A stretch of DNA of 64,000 nt, from assembly GCF_022605725.1 (NCBI RefSeq), contig NC_065549.1, positions 38,455,690 through 38,519,689 on the forward strand, in the 5' to 3' direction. Shown piece after piece: positions 24,961 to 38,200 of this stretch. The notes below the pieces were generated by a model, which saw nothing but the letters and a program-made list of their open reading frames with translations, made no database searches and had not been told where the DNA came from. The DNA comes from Anthonomus grandis grandis (lineage: Eukaryota > Arthropoda > Insecta > Coleoptera > Curculionidae). Every line of letters starts with the position of its first letter. The first letter of the stretch is position 1. A program made the position numbers and the translations under genes.

Positions 24961-27900
24961 TTTTGATGCCCATTTTTGGCCTCAAAAACGGACGTCGAAA
25001 ACGACTTTTTCAGGATTTTCAAAGTGCTCTCATACCCTTAGTTCTGCTCGGATCCTGTTATAACCCGGTGTTTTCGTAATCTAGGTGATCAGAATAAGAC
25101 GCTGGTATACATAGTTTGATTTCGAAAAAAATCAATTTTTGGTGAAAAAATTCGATACGGGGGGGGTATACCCGAAAAATGAAAATACCCAAACTTTGAA
25201 GGTCGATATCTCGGCTTCTATAGGAGCTATCGGGAAAATTCCAACGGTTTTGTCTTAGTTTCGTCATTCTGAATCCAACGAGACCATCCGCAAGGTCGTA
25301 GCTTTTACGATAGCCGACATATGACATTTTTGATGCCCATTTTTGGCCTCAAAAACGGACGTCGAAAACGACTTTTTCAGGATTTTCAAAGTGCTCTCAT
25401 TCCCTTAGTTCTGCTCGGATCCTGTTATAACCCGGTGTTTTCGTAATCTAGGTGATCAGAATAAGACGCTGGTATACTTAGTTTGATCTCGAAAAAAATC
25501 AATTTTTGAAAAAATTCGATACGGGGGGGTATACCCGAAAACGAAAAAACCCAAACTTCGAAGGTCGATATCTCGGCTTCTATAGGAGCTATCGGGAAAA
25601 TTCCAACGGTTTTGTCTTAGTTTCGTCATTCTGAATCCAACGAGATCATCCGCAAGGTCGTAGCTTTTACGATAGCCGACATATGACATTTTTGATGCCC
25701 ATTTTTGGCCTCAAAAACGGACGTCGAAAACGACTTTTTCAGGATTTTCAAAGTGCTCTCATACCCTTAGTTCTGCTCGGATCCTGTTATAACCCGGTGT
25801 TTTCGTAATCTAGGTGATCAGAATAAGACGCTGGTATACATAGTTTGATTTCGAAAAAAATCAATTTTTGGTGAAAAAATTCGATACGGGGGGGGTATAC
25901 CCGAAAAATGAAAATACCCAAACTTTGAAGGTCGATATCTCGGCTTCTATAGGAGCTATCGGGAAAATTCCAACGGTTTTGTCTTAGTTTCGTCATTCTG
26001 AATCCAACGAGACCATCCGCAAGGTCGTAGCTTTTACGATAGCCGACATATGACATTTTTGATGCCCATTTTTGGCCTCAAAAACGGACGTCGAAAACGA
26101 CTTTTTCAGGATTTTCAAAGTGCTCTCATTCCCTTAGTTCTGCTCGGATCCTGTTAAAACCCGGTGTTTTCGTAATCTAGGTGATCAGAATAAGACGCTG
26201 GTATACTTAGTTTGATCTCGAAAAAAATCAATTTTTGGTGAAAAAAATCGATACGGAGGGGTATACCCGAAAAATGAAAAAACCCAAACTTCGAAGGTCG
26301 ATATCTCGGCTTCTATAGGAGCTATCGGGAAAATTCCAACGGTTTTGTCTTAGTTTCGTCATTCTGAATCCAACGAGACCATCCGCAAGGTCGTAGCTTT
26401 TACGATAGCCGACATATGACATTTTTGATGCCCATTTTTTGCCTCAAAAACGGACGTCGAAAACGACTTTTTCAGGATTTTCAAAGTGCTCTCATTCCCT
26501 TAGTTCTGCTCGGATCCTGTTATAACCCGGTGTTTTCGTAATCTAGGTGATCAGAATAAGACGCTGGTATACATAGTTTGATTTCGAAAAAAATCAATTT
26601 TTGGTGAAAAAATTCGATACGGGGGGGTATACCCGAAAAATGAAAAAACCCAAACTTTGAAGGTCGATATCTCGGCTTCTATAGGAGCTATCGGGAAAAT
26701 TCCATTGGTTTTGTCTTAGTTTCGTCATTCTCAATCCAACGAGACCATCCGCATGGTCGTAGCTTTTACGATAGCCGACATATGACATTTTTGATGCCCA
26801 TTTTTGGCCTCAAAAACGGACGTCGAAAACGACTTTTTCAGGATTTTCAAAGTGCTCTCATACCCTTAGTTCTGCTCGGATCCTGTTAAAACCCGGTGTT
26901 TTCGTAATCTAGGTGATCAGAATAAGACGCTCGTATACTTAGTTTGATCTCGAAAAGAATCAATTTTTGAAAAAATTCGATACGGGGGGGTATACCCGAA
27001 AACGAAAAAACCCAAACTTCGAAGGTCGATATCTCGGCTTCTTTAGGAGCTATCGGGAAAATTCCAACGGTTTTGACTTAGTTTCGTCATTCTGAATCCA
27101 ACGAGACCATCCGCAAGGTCGTAGCTTTTACGATAGCCGACATATGACATTTTTGATGCCCATTTTTGGCCTCAAAAACGGACGTCGAAAACGACTTTTT
27201 CAGGATTTTCAAAGTGCTCTCATTCCCTTAGTTCTGCTCGGATCCTGTTATAACCCGGTGTTTTCGTAATCTAGGTGATCAGAATAAGACGCTGGTATAC
27301 ATAGTTTGATTTCGAAAAAAATCAATTTTTGGTGAAAAAATTCGATACGGGGGGGTATACCCGAAAAATGAAAATACCCAAACTTTGAAGGTCGATATCT
27401 CGGCTTCTATGGGAGCTATCGGGAAAATTCCAATGGTTTTGTCTTAGTTTCGTCATTCTCAATCCAACGAGACCATCCGCAAGGTCGTAGCTTTTACGAT
27501 AGCCGAGATATGGCATTTTTGATGCCCATTTTTGGCCTCAAAAACGGACGTCGAAAACGACTTTTTCAGGATTTTCAAAGTGCTCTCATTCCCTTAGTTC
27601 TGCTCAAATCCTGTTATAACCCGGTGTTTTCGTAATCTAGGTGATCAGAATAAGACGCTGGTATACATAGTTTGATTTCGAAAAAAATCAATTTTTGGTG
27701 AAAAAATTCGATACGGGGGGGTATACCCGAAAAATGAAAATACCCAAACTTTGAAGGTCGATATCTCGGCTTCTATGGGAGCTATCGGGAAAATTCCAAT
27801 GGTTTTGTCTTAGTTTCGTCATTCTCAAGCCAACGAGACCATCCGCAAGGCCGTAGCTTTTACGATAGCCGAGATATGGCATTTTTGATGCCCATTTTTG

Positions 27901-30900
27901 GCCTCAAAAACGGACGTCGAAAACGACTTTTGCAGGATTTTCAAAGTGCTCTCATTCCCTTAGTTCTGCTCGGATCCTGTTATAACCCGGTGTTTTCGTA
28001 ATCTAGGTGATCAGAATAAGACGCTGGTATACATAGTTTGATTTCGAAAAAAATCAATTTTTGGTGAAAAAATTCGATACGGGGGGGTATACCCGAAAAA
28101 TGAAAATACCCAAACTTTGAAGGTCGATATCTCGGCTTCTATGGGAGCTATCGGGAAAATTCCAATGGTTTTGTCTTAGTTTCGTCATTCTGAATCCAAC
28201 GAAACCATCCGCAAGGTCGTAGCTTTTACGATAGCCGAGATATGACATTTTTGATGCCCATTTTTGGCCTCAAAAACGGACGTCGAAAACGACTTTTTCA
28301 GGATTTTCAAAGTGCTCTCATTCCCTTAGTTCTGCTCGGATCCTGTTATAACCCGGTGTTTTCGTAATCTAGGTGATCAGAATAAGACGCTGGTATACAT
28401 AGTTTGATTTCGAAAAAAATCAATTTTTGCTGAAAAAATTCGATACGGGGGGGTATACCCGAAAAATGAAAATACCCAAACTTTGAAGGTCGATATCTCG
28501 GCTTCTATGGGAGCTATCGGGAAAATTCCAATGGTTTTGTCTTAGTTTCGTCATTCTCAATCCAACGAGACCATCCGCAAGGTCGTAGCTTTTACGATAG
28601 CCGAGATATGGCATTTTTGATGCCCATTTTTGGCCTCAAAAACGGACGTCGAAAACGACTTTTTCAGGATTTTCAAAGTGCTCTCATTCCCTTAGTTCTG
28701 CTCAAATCCTGTTATAACCCGGTGTTTTCGTAATCTAGGTGATCAGAATAAGACGCTGGTATACATAGTTTGATTTCGAAAAAAATCAATTTTTGGTGAA
28801 AAAATTCGATACGGGGGGGTATACCCGAAAAATGAAAATACCCAAACTTTGAAGGTCGATATCTCGGCTTCTATGGGAGCTATCGGGAAAATTCCAATGG
28901 TTTTGTCTTAGTTTCGTCATTCTCAAGCCAACGAGACCATCCGCAAGGCCGTAGCTTTTACGATAGCCGAGATATGGCATTTTTGATGCCCATTTTTGGC
29001 CTCAAAAACGGACGTCGAAAAAGACTTTTACAGGATTTTTAAAGTGCTCTCATTCCCTTAGTTCTGCTCGGATCCTGTTATAACCCGGTGTTTTCGTAAT
29101 CTAGGTGATCAGAATAAGACGCTGGCATACTTAGTTTGATCTCGAAAAAAATCAATTTTTGAAAAAATTCGATACGGGGGGGTATACCCGAAAACGAAAA
29201 AACCCAAACTTCGAAGGTCGATATCTCGGCTTCTATAGGACCTATCGGGAAAATTCCAACGGTTTTGTCTTAGTTTCGTCATTCTGAATCCAACGAGACC
29301 ATCCGCAAGGTCGTAGCTTTTACGATAGCCGACATATGACATTTTTGATGCCCATTTTTGGCCTCAAAAACGGACGTCGAAAACGACTTTTTCAGGATTT
29401 TCAAAGTGCTCTCATACCCTTAGTTCTGCTCGGATCCTGTTATAACCCGGTGTTTTCGTAATCTAGGTGATCAGAATAAGACGCTGGTATACATAGTTTG
29501 ATTTCGAAAAAAATCAATTTTTGGTGAAAAAAATCGATACGGAGGGGTATACCCGAAAAATGAAAAAACCCAAACTTTGAAGGTCGATATCTCGGCTTCT
29601 ATAGGAGCTATCGGTAAAATTCCAACGGTTTTGTCTTAGTTTCGTCATTCTGAATCCAACGAGACCATCCGCAAAGTCGTAGCTTTTACGATAGCCGACA
29701 TATGACATTTTTGATGCCCATTTTTGGCCTCAAAAACGGACGTCGAAAACGACTTTTTCAGGATTTTCAAAGTGCTCTCATTCCCTTAGTTCTGCTCGGA
29801 TCCTGTTATAACCCGGTGTTTTCGTAATCTAGGTGATCAGAATAAGACGCTGGCATACTTAGTTTGATCTCGAAAAAAATCAATTTTTGAAAAAATTCGA
29901 TACGGGGGGGTATACCCGAAAACGAAAAAACCCAAACTTCGAAGGTCGATATCTCGGCTTCTATAGGAGCTATCGGGAAAATTCCAACGGTTTTGTCTTA
30001 GCTTCGTCATTCTGAATCCAACGAGACCATCCGCAAGGTCGTAGCTTTTACGATAGCCGACATATGACATTTTTGATGCACATTTTTGGCCTCAAAAACG
30101 GACGTCGAAAACGACTTTTTCAGGATTTTCAAAGTGCTCTCATTCCCTTAGTTCTGCTCGGATCCTGTTATAACCCGGTGTTTTCGTAATCTAGGTGATC
30201 AGAATAAGACGCTGGCATACTTAGTTTGATCTCGAAAAAAATCAATTTTTGAAAAAATTCGATACGGGGGGGTATACCCGAAAACGAAAAAACCCAAACT
30301 TCGAAGGTCGATATCTCGGCTTCTATAGGAGCTATCGGGAAAATTCCAACGGTTTTGTCTTAGTTTCGTCATTCTGAATCCAACGAGACCATCCGCAAAG
30401 TCGTAGCTTTTACGATAGCCGACATATGACATTTTTGATGCCCATTTTTGGCCTCAAAAACGGACGTCGAAAACGACTTTTTCAGGATTTTCAAAGTGCT
30501 CTCATTCCCTTAGTTCTGCTCGGATCCTGTTATAACCCGGTGTTTTCGTAATCGAGGTGATCAGAATAAGACGCTGGCATACTTAGTTTGATCTCGAAAA
30601 AAATCAATTTTTGAAAAAATTCGATACGGGGTGTATACCCGAAAACGAAAAAACCCAAACTTCGAAGGTCGATATCTCGGCTTCTATGGGAGCTATCGGG
30701 AAAATTCCATTGGTTTTGTCTTAGTTTCGTCATTCTCAATCCAACGAGACCATCCGCAAGGTCGTAGCTTTTACGATAGCCGACATATGACATTTTTGAT
30801 GCCCATTTTTGGCCTCAAAAACGGACGTCGAAAACGACTTTTTCAGGATTTTCAAAGTGCTCTCATACCCTTAGTTCTGCTCGGATCCTGTTATAACCCG

Positions 30901-31536
30901 GTGTTTTCGTAATCTAGGTGATCAGAATAAGACGCTGGTATACATAGTTTGATTTCGAAAAAAATCAATTTTTGGTGAAAAAATTCGATACGGGGGGGTA
31001 TACCCGAAAAATGAAAAAACCCAAACTTTGAAGGTCGATATCTCGGCTTCTATGGGAGCTATCGGGAAAATTCCAATGGTTTTGTCTTAGTTTCGTCATT
31101 CTCAATTCAACGAGACCATCCGCAAGGTCGTAGCTTTTACGATAGCCGAGATATGACATTTTTGATGTCCAATTTTGGCCTCAAAAACGGACGTCGAAAA
31201 CGACTTTTTCAGGATTTTCAAAGTGCTCTCATTCCCTTAGTTCTGCTCGGATCCTGTTATAACCCGGTGTTTTCGTAATCTAGGTGATCAGAATAAGACG
31301 CTGGTATACATAGTTTGATTTCGAAAAAAATCAATTTTTGGTGAAAAAATTCGATACGGGGGGGTATACCCGAAAAATGAAAAAACCCAAACTTTGAAGG
31401 TCGATATCTCGGCTTCTATGGGAGCTATCGGGAAAATTCCAATGGTTTTGTCTTAGTTTCGTCATTCTCAATTCAACGAGACCATCCGCAAGGTCGTAGC
31501 TTTTACGATAGCCGAGATATGACATTTTTGATGTCC

Positions 31537-34500
31537 ATTTTTGGCCTCAAAAACGGACGTCGAAAACGACTTTTTCAGGATTTTCAAAGTGCTCTCATTC
31601 CCTTAGTTCTGCTCGGATCCTGTTATAACCCGGTGTTTTCGTAATCTAGGTGATCAGAATAAGACGCTGGTATACATAGTTTGATTTCGAAAAAAATCAA
31701 TTTTTGGTGAAAAAATTCGATACGGGGGGGTATACCCGAAAAATGAAAAAACCCAAACTTTGAAGGTCGATATCTCGGCTTCTATAGGAGCTATCGGGAA
31801 AATTCCATTGGTTTTGTCTTAGTTTCATCATTCTCAATCCAACGAGACCATCCGCAAGGTCGTAGCTTTTACGATAGCCGACATATGACATTTTTGATGC
31901 CCATTTTTGGCCTCAAAAACGGACGTCGAAAACGACTTTTTCAGGATTTTCAAAGTGCTCTCATTCCCTTAGTTCTGCTCGGATCCTGTTAAAACCCGGT
32001 GTTTTCGTAATCTAGGTGATCAGAATAAGACGCTCGTATACTTAGTTTGATCTCGAAAAAAATCAATTTTTGAAAAAATTCGATACGGGGGGGTATACCC
32101 GAAAACGAAAAAACCCAAACTTCGAAGGTCGATATCTCGGCTTCTTTAGGAGCTATCGGGAAAATTCCAACGGTTTTGACTTAGTTTCGTCATTCTGAAT
32201 CCAACGAGACCATCCGCAAGGTCGTAGCTTTTACGATAGCCGACATATGACATTTTTGATGCCCATTTTTGGCCTCAAAAACGGACGTCGAAAACGACTT
32301 TTTCAGGATTTTCAAAGTGCTCTCATACCCTTAGTTCTGCTCGGATCCTGTTATAACCCGGTGTTTTCGTAATCTAGGTGATCAGAATAAGACGCTGGTA
32401 TACATAGTTTGATTTCGAAAAAAATCAATTTTTGGTGAAAAAATTCGATACGGGGGGGTATACCCGAAAAATGAAAAAACCCAAACTTTGAAGGTCGATA
32501 TCTCGGCTTCTATGGGAGCTATCGGGAAAATTCCAATGGTTTTGTCTTAGTTTCGTCATTCTCAATTCAACGAGACCATCCGCAAGGTCGTAGCTTTTAC
32601 GATAGCCGACATATGACATTTTTGATGCCCATTTTTGGCCTCAAAAACGGACGTCGAAAACGACTTTTTCAGGATTTTCAAAGTGCTCTCATTCCCTTAG
32701 TTCTGCTCGGATCCTGTTATAACCCGGTGTTTTCGTAATCTAGGTGATCAGAATAAGACGCTGGCATACTTAGTTTGATCTCGAAAAAAATCAATTTTTG
32801 AAAAAATTCGATACGGGAGGGTATACCCGAAAACGAAAAAACCCAAACTTCGAAGGTCGATATCTCGGCTTCTATAGGAGCTATCGGAAACATTCCAACG
32901 GTTTTGTCTTAGTTTCGTCATTCTGAATCCAACGAGACCATCCGCAAGGTCTTAGCTTTTACGATAGCCGACATATGACATTTTTGATGCCCATTTTTGG
33001 CCTCAAAAACGGACGTCGAAAACGACTTTTTCAGGATTTTCAAAGTGCTCTCATTCCCTTAGTTCTGCTCGGATCCTGTTATAACCCGGTGTTTTCGTAA
33101 TTTAGGTGATCAGAATAAGACGCTGGTATACATAGTTTGATTTCGAAAAAAATCGATTTTTGGTGAAAAAATTCGATACGGGGGGGTATACCCGAAAAAT
33201 GAAAATACCCAAACTTTGAAGGTCGATATCTCGGCTTCTATGGGAGCTATCGGGAGAATTCCAACGGTTTTGTCTTAGTTTCGTCATTCGCAATCCAACG
33301 AGACCATCCGCAAGGTCGTAGCTTTTACGATAGCCGAGATATGACATTTTGGATGCCTATTTTTGGCCTCAAAAACGGACGTCGAAAACGACTTTTTCAG
33401 GATTTTCAAAGTGCTCTCATTCCCTTAGTTCTGCTCGGATCCTGTTATAACCCGGTGTTTTCGTAATCTAGGTGATCAGAATAAGACGCTGGTATACATA
33501 GTTTGATTTCGAAAAAAATCAATTTTTGGTGAAAAAATTCGATACGGGGGGGTATACCCGAAAAATGAAAAAACCCAAACTTTGAAGGTCGATATCTCGG
33601 CTTCTATAGGAGCTATCGGGAAAATTCCATTGGTTTTGTCTTAGTTTCATCATTCTCAATCCAACGAGACCATCCGCAAGGTCGTAGCTTTTACGATAGC
33701 CGACATATGACATTTTTGATGCCCATTTTTGGCCTCAAAAACGGACGTCGAAAACGACTTTTTCAGGATTTTCAAAGTGCTCTCATTCCCTTAGTTCTGC
33801 TCGGATCCTGTTAAAACCCGGTGTTTTCGTAATCTAGGTGATCAGAATAAGACGCTCGTATACTTAGTTTGATCTCGAAAAAAATCAATTTTTGAAAAAA
33901 TTCGATACGGGGGGGTATACCCGAAAACGAAAAAACCCAAACTTCGAAGGTCGATATCTCGGCTTCTTTAGGAGCTATCGGGAAAATTCCAACGGTTTTG
34001 ACTTAGTTTCGTCATTCTGAATCCAACGAGACCATCCGCAAGGTCGTAGCTTTTACGATAGCCGACATATGACATTTTTGATGCCCATTTTTGGCCTCAA
34101 AAACGGACGTCGAAAACGACTTTTTCAGGATTTTCAAAGTGCTCTCATACCCTTAGTTCTGCTCGGATCCTGTTATAACCCGGTGTTTTCGTAATCTAGG
34201 TGATCAGAATAAGACGCTGGTATACATAGTTTGATTTCGAAAAAAATCAATTTTTGGTGAAAAAATTCGATACGGGGGGGTATACCCGAAAAATGAAAAA
34301 ACCCAAACTTTGAAGGTCGATATCTCGGCTTCTATGGGAGCTATCGGGAAAATTCCAATGGTTTTGTCTTAGTTTCGTCATTCTCAATTCAACGAGACCA
34401 TCCGCAAGGTCGTAGCTTTTACGATAGCCGACATATGACATTTTTGATGCCCATTTTTGGCCTCAAAAACGGACGTCGAAAACGACTTTTTCAGGATTTT

Positions 34501-35287
34501 CAAAGTGCTCTCATTCCCTTAGTTCTGCTCGGATCCTGTTATAACCCGGTGTTTTCGTAATCTAGGTGATCAGAATAAGACGCTGGCATACTTAGTTTGA
34601 TCTCGAAAAAAATCAATTTTTGAAAAAATTCGATACGGGAGGGTATACCCGAAAACGAAAAAACCCAAACTTCGAAGGTCGATATCTCGGCTTCTATAGG
34701 AGCTATCGGAAACATTCCAACGGTTTTGTCTTAGTTTCGTCATTCTGAATCCAACGAGACCATCCGCAAGGTCTTAGCTTTTACGATAGCCGACATATGA
34801 CATTTTTGATGCCCATTTTTGGCCTCAAAAACGGACGTCGAAAACGACTTTTTCAGGATTTTCAAAGTGCTCTCATTCCCTTAGTTCTGCTCGGATCCTG
34901 TTATAACCCGGTGTTTTCGTAATTTAGGTGATCAGAATAAGACGCTGGTATACATAGTTTGATTTCGAAAAAAATCGATTTTTGGTGAAAAAATTCGATA
35001 CGGGGGGGTATACCCGAAAAATGAAAATACCCAAACTTTGAAGGTCGATATCTCGGCTTCTATGGGAGCTATCGGGAGAATTCCAACGGTTTTGTCTTAG
35101 TTTCGTCATTCGCAATCCAACGAGACCATCCGCAAGGTCGTAGCTTTTACGATAGCCGAGATATGACATTTTGGATGCCTATTTTTGGCCTCAAAAACGG
35201 ACGTCGAAAACGACTTTTTCAGGATTTTCAAAGTGCTCTCATTCCCTTAGTTCTGCTCGGATCCTGTTATAACCCGGTGTTTTCGTA
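31537..35287 (+). repeat. Tandem duplication of a five-monomer block, offset 1,822 bp
   Basis: Private marks in the first copy recur exactly 1,822 bases on: TTTCATCATTC, CGCTCGTATAC, CTTTAGG with TTTTGACTTAG, ATCGGAAACATTCC, GGTCTTAGC (about 32948 and 34770), ATCGATTTTTGG, CATTCGCAATCC and CATTTTGGATGCC. I saw no difference between copies by eye. The match ends where CTAGG at about 33467 becomes TTAGG at about 35289. Confidence 0.85.
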
Positions 35288-38200
35288 ATTTAGGTGATCA
35301 GAATAAGACGCTGGTATACATAGTTTGATTTCGAAAAAAATCAATTTTTGGTGAAAAAATTCGATACGGGGGGGTATACCCGAAAAATGAAAATACCCAA
35401 ACTTTGAAGGTCGATATCTCGGCTTCTATGGGAGCTATCGGGAAAATTTCAATGGTTTTGTCTTAGTTTCGTCATTCTGAATCCAACGAAACCATCCGCA
35501 AGGTCGTAGCTTTTACGATAGCCGACATATGACATTTTTGATGCCCAGTTTTGGCCTCAAAAACGGACGTCGAAAACGACTTTTTCAGGATTTTCAAAGT
35601 GGTCTCATTCCCTTAGTTCTGCTCGGATCCTGTTATAACCCGGTGCTTTCGTAATCTAGGTGATCAGAATAAGACGCTGGTATACATAGTTATTTCGAAA
35701 AAAATCAATTTTTGGTGAAAAAATTCGATACGGGGGGGTATACCCGAAAAATGAAAATACCCAAACTTTGAAGGTCGATATCTCGGCTTCTATGGAAGCT
35801 ATCGGGAAAATTCCAATGGTTTTGTCTTAGCTTCGTCATTCTCAATCCAACGAGACCATCCGCAAGGTCGTAGCATTTACGATAGCCGAGATATGACATT
35901 TTTGATGCCCATTTTTGGCCTCAAAAACGGACGTCGAAAACGACTTTTTCAGGATTTTCAAAGTGCTCTCATTCCCTTAGTTCTGCTCGGATCCTGTTAT
36001 AACCCGGTGTTTTCGTAATCTAGGTGATCAGAATAAGACGCTGGCATACTTAGTTTGATTTCGAAAAAAATCAATTTTTGGTGAAAAAATTCGATACGGG
36101 GGGGTATGCCCGAAAAATGAAAATACCCAAACTTTGAAGGTCGATATCTCGGCTTCTATGGGAGCTATCGGGAGAATTCCAACGGTTTTGTCTTAGTTTC
36201 GTCATTCTGAATCCAACGAGACCATCCGCAAGGTCGTAGCATTTACGATAGCCGAGATATGACATTTTTGATGCCCATTTTTGGCCTCAAAAACGGACGT
36301 CGAAAACGACTTTTTCAGGATTTTCAAAGTGCTCTCATTCCCTTAGTTCTGCTCGGATCCTGTTATAACCCGGTGTTTTCGTAATCTAGGTGATCAGAAT
36401 AAGACGCTGGTATACATAGTTATTTCGAAAAAAATCAATTTTTGGTGAAAAAATTCGATACGGGGGGGTATACCCGAAAAATGAAAATACCCAAACTTTG
36501 AAGGTCGATATCTCGGCTTCTATGGGAGCTATCGGGAAAATTCCAATGGTTTTGTCTTAGTTTCGTCATTCTGAATCCAACGAGACCATCCGCAAGGTCG
36601 TAGCATTTACGATAGCCGAGATATGACATTTTTGATGCCCATTTTTGGCCTCAAAAACGGACGTCGAAAACGACTTTTTCAGGATTTTCAAAGTGCTCTC
36701 ATTCCCTTAGTTCTGCTCGGATCCTGTTATAACCCGGTGTTTTCGTAATTTAGGTGATCAGAATAAGACGCTGGTATACATAGTTTGATTTCGAAAAAAA
36801 TCAATTTTTGGTGAAAAAATTCGATACGGGGGGGTATACCCGAAAAATGAAAATACCCAAACTTTGAAGGTCGATATCTCGACTTCTATGGGAGCTATCG
36901 GGAGAATTCCAACGGTTTTGTCTTAGTTTCGTCATTCTGAATCCAACGAGACCATCCGCAAGGTCGTAGCATTTACGATAGCCGAGATATGACATTTTTG
37001 ATGCCCATTTTTGGCCTCAAAAACGGACGTCGAAAACGACTTTTTCAGGATTTTCAAAGTGCTCTCATTCCCTTAGTTCTGCTCGGATCCTGTTATAACC
37101 CGGTGTTTTCGTAATTTAGGTGATCAGAATAAGACGCTGGTATACATAGTTTGATTTCGAAAAAAATCAATTTTTGGTGAAAAAATTCGATACGGGGGGG
37201 TATACCCGAAAAATGAAAATACCCAAACTTTGAAGGTCGATATCTCGGCTTCTATGGGAGCTATCGGGAGAATTCCAACGGTTTTGTCTTAGTTTCGTCA
37301 TTCTGAATCCAACAAGACCATCCGCAAGGTCGTAGCTTTTACGATAGCCAAGATATGACATTTTGGATGCCTATTTTTGGCCTCAAAAACGGACGTCGAA
37401 AACGACTTTTTCAGGATTTTCAAAGTGCTCTCATTCCCTTAGTTCTGCTCGGATCCTGTTATAACCCGGTGTTTTCGTAATTTAGGTGATCAGAATAAGA
37501 CGCTGGTATACATAGTTTGATTTCGAAAAAAATCAATTTTTGGTGAAAAAATTCGATACGGGGGGGTATACCCGAAAAATGAAAATACCCAAACTTTGAA
37601 GGTCGATATCTCGGCTTCTATGGGAGCTATCGGGAAAATTTCAATGGTTTTGTCTTAGTTTCGTCATTCTCAATCCAACGAGACCATCCGCAAGGTCGTA
37701 GCTTTTACGATAGCCGACATATGACATTTTTGATGCCCATTTTTGGCCTCAAAAACGGACGTCGAAAACGACTTTTTCAGGATTTTCAAAGTGCTCTCAT
37801 TCCCTTAGTTCTGCTCGGATCCTGTTATAACCCGGTGTTTTCGTAATCTAGGTGATCAGAATAAGACGCTGGCATACTTAGTTTGATTTCGAAAAAAATC
37901 AATTTTTGGTGAAAAAATTCGATACGGGGGGGTATGCCCGAAAAATGAAAATACCCAAACTTTGAAGGTCGATATCTCGGCTTCTATGGGAGCTATCGGG
38001 AGAATTCCAACGGTTTTGTCTTAGTTTCGTCATTCTGAATCCAACGAGACCATCCGCAAGGTCGTAGCATTTACGATAGCCGAGATATGACATTTTTGAT
38101 GCCCATTTTTGGCCTCAAAAACGGACGTCGAAAACGACTTTTTCAGGATTTTCAAAGTGCTCTCATTCCCTTAGTTCTGCTCGGATCCTGTTATAACCCG

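Larger units (their letters stand above)
1614..35287 (+). repeat. Sub-array A: mixed 362/366/367 bp monomers with repeated cassettes
   Basis: All 25 units of 361-362 bp and all 367 bp units lie here, the last 362 bp unit ending at 34803. Units ending GCCGACATATGACAT are frequent. Multi-unit blocks recur at offsets that are whole numbers of monomers (for example 2,559, 3,654, 5,841 and 5,838 bp), which points to unequal exchange or segmental copying within the array. Confidence 0.85.
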
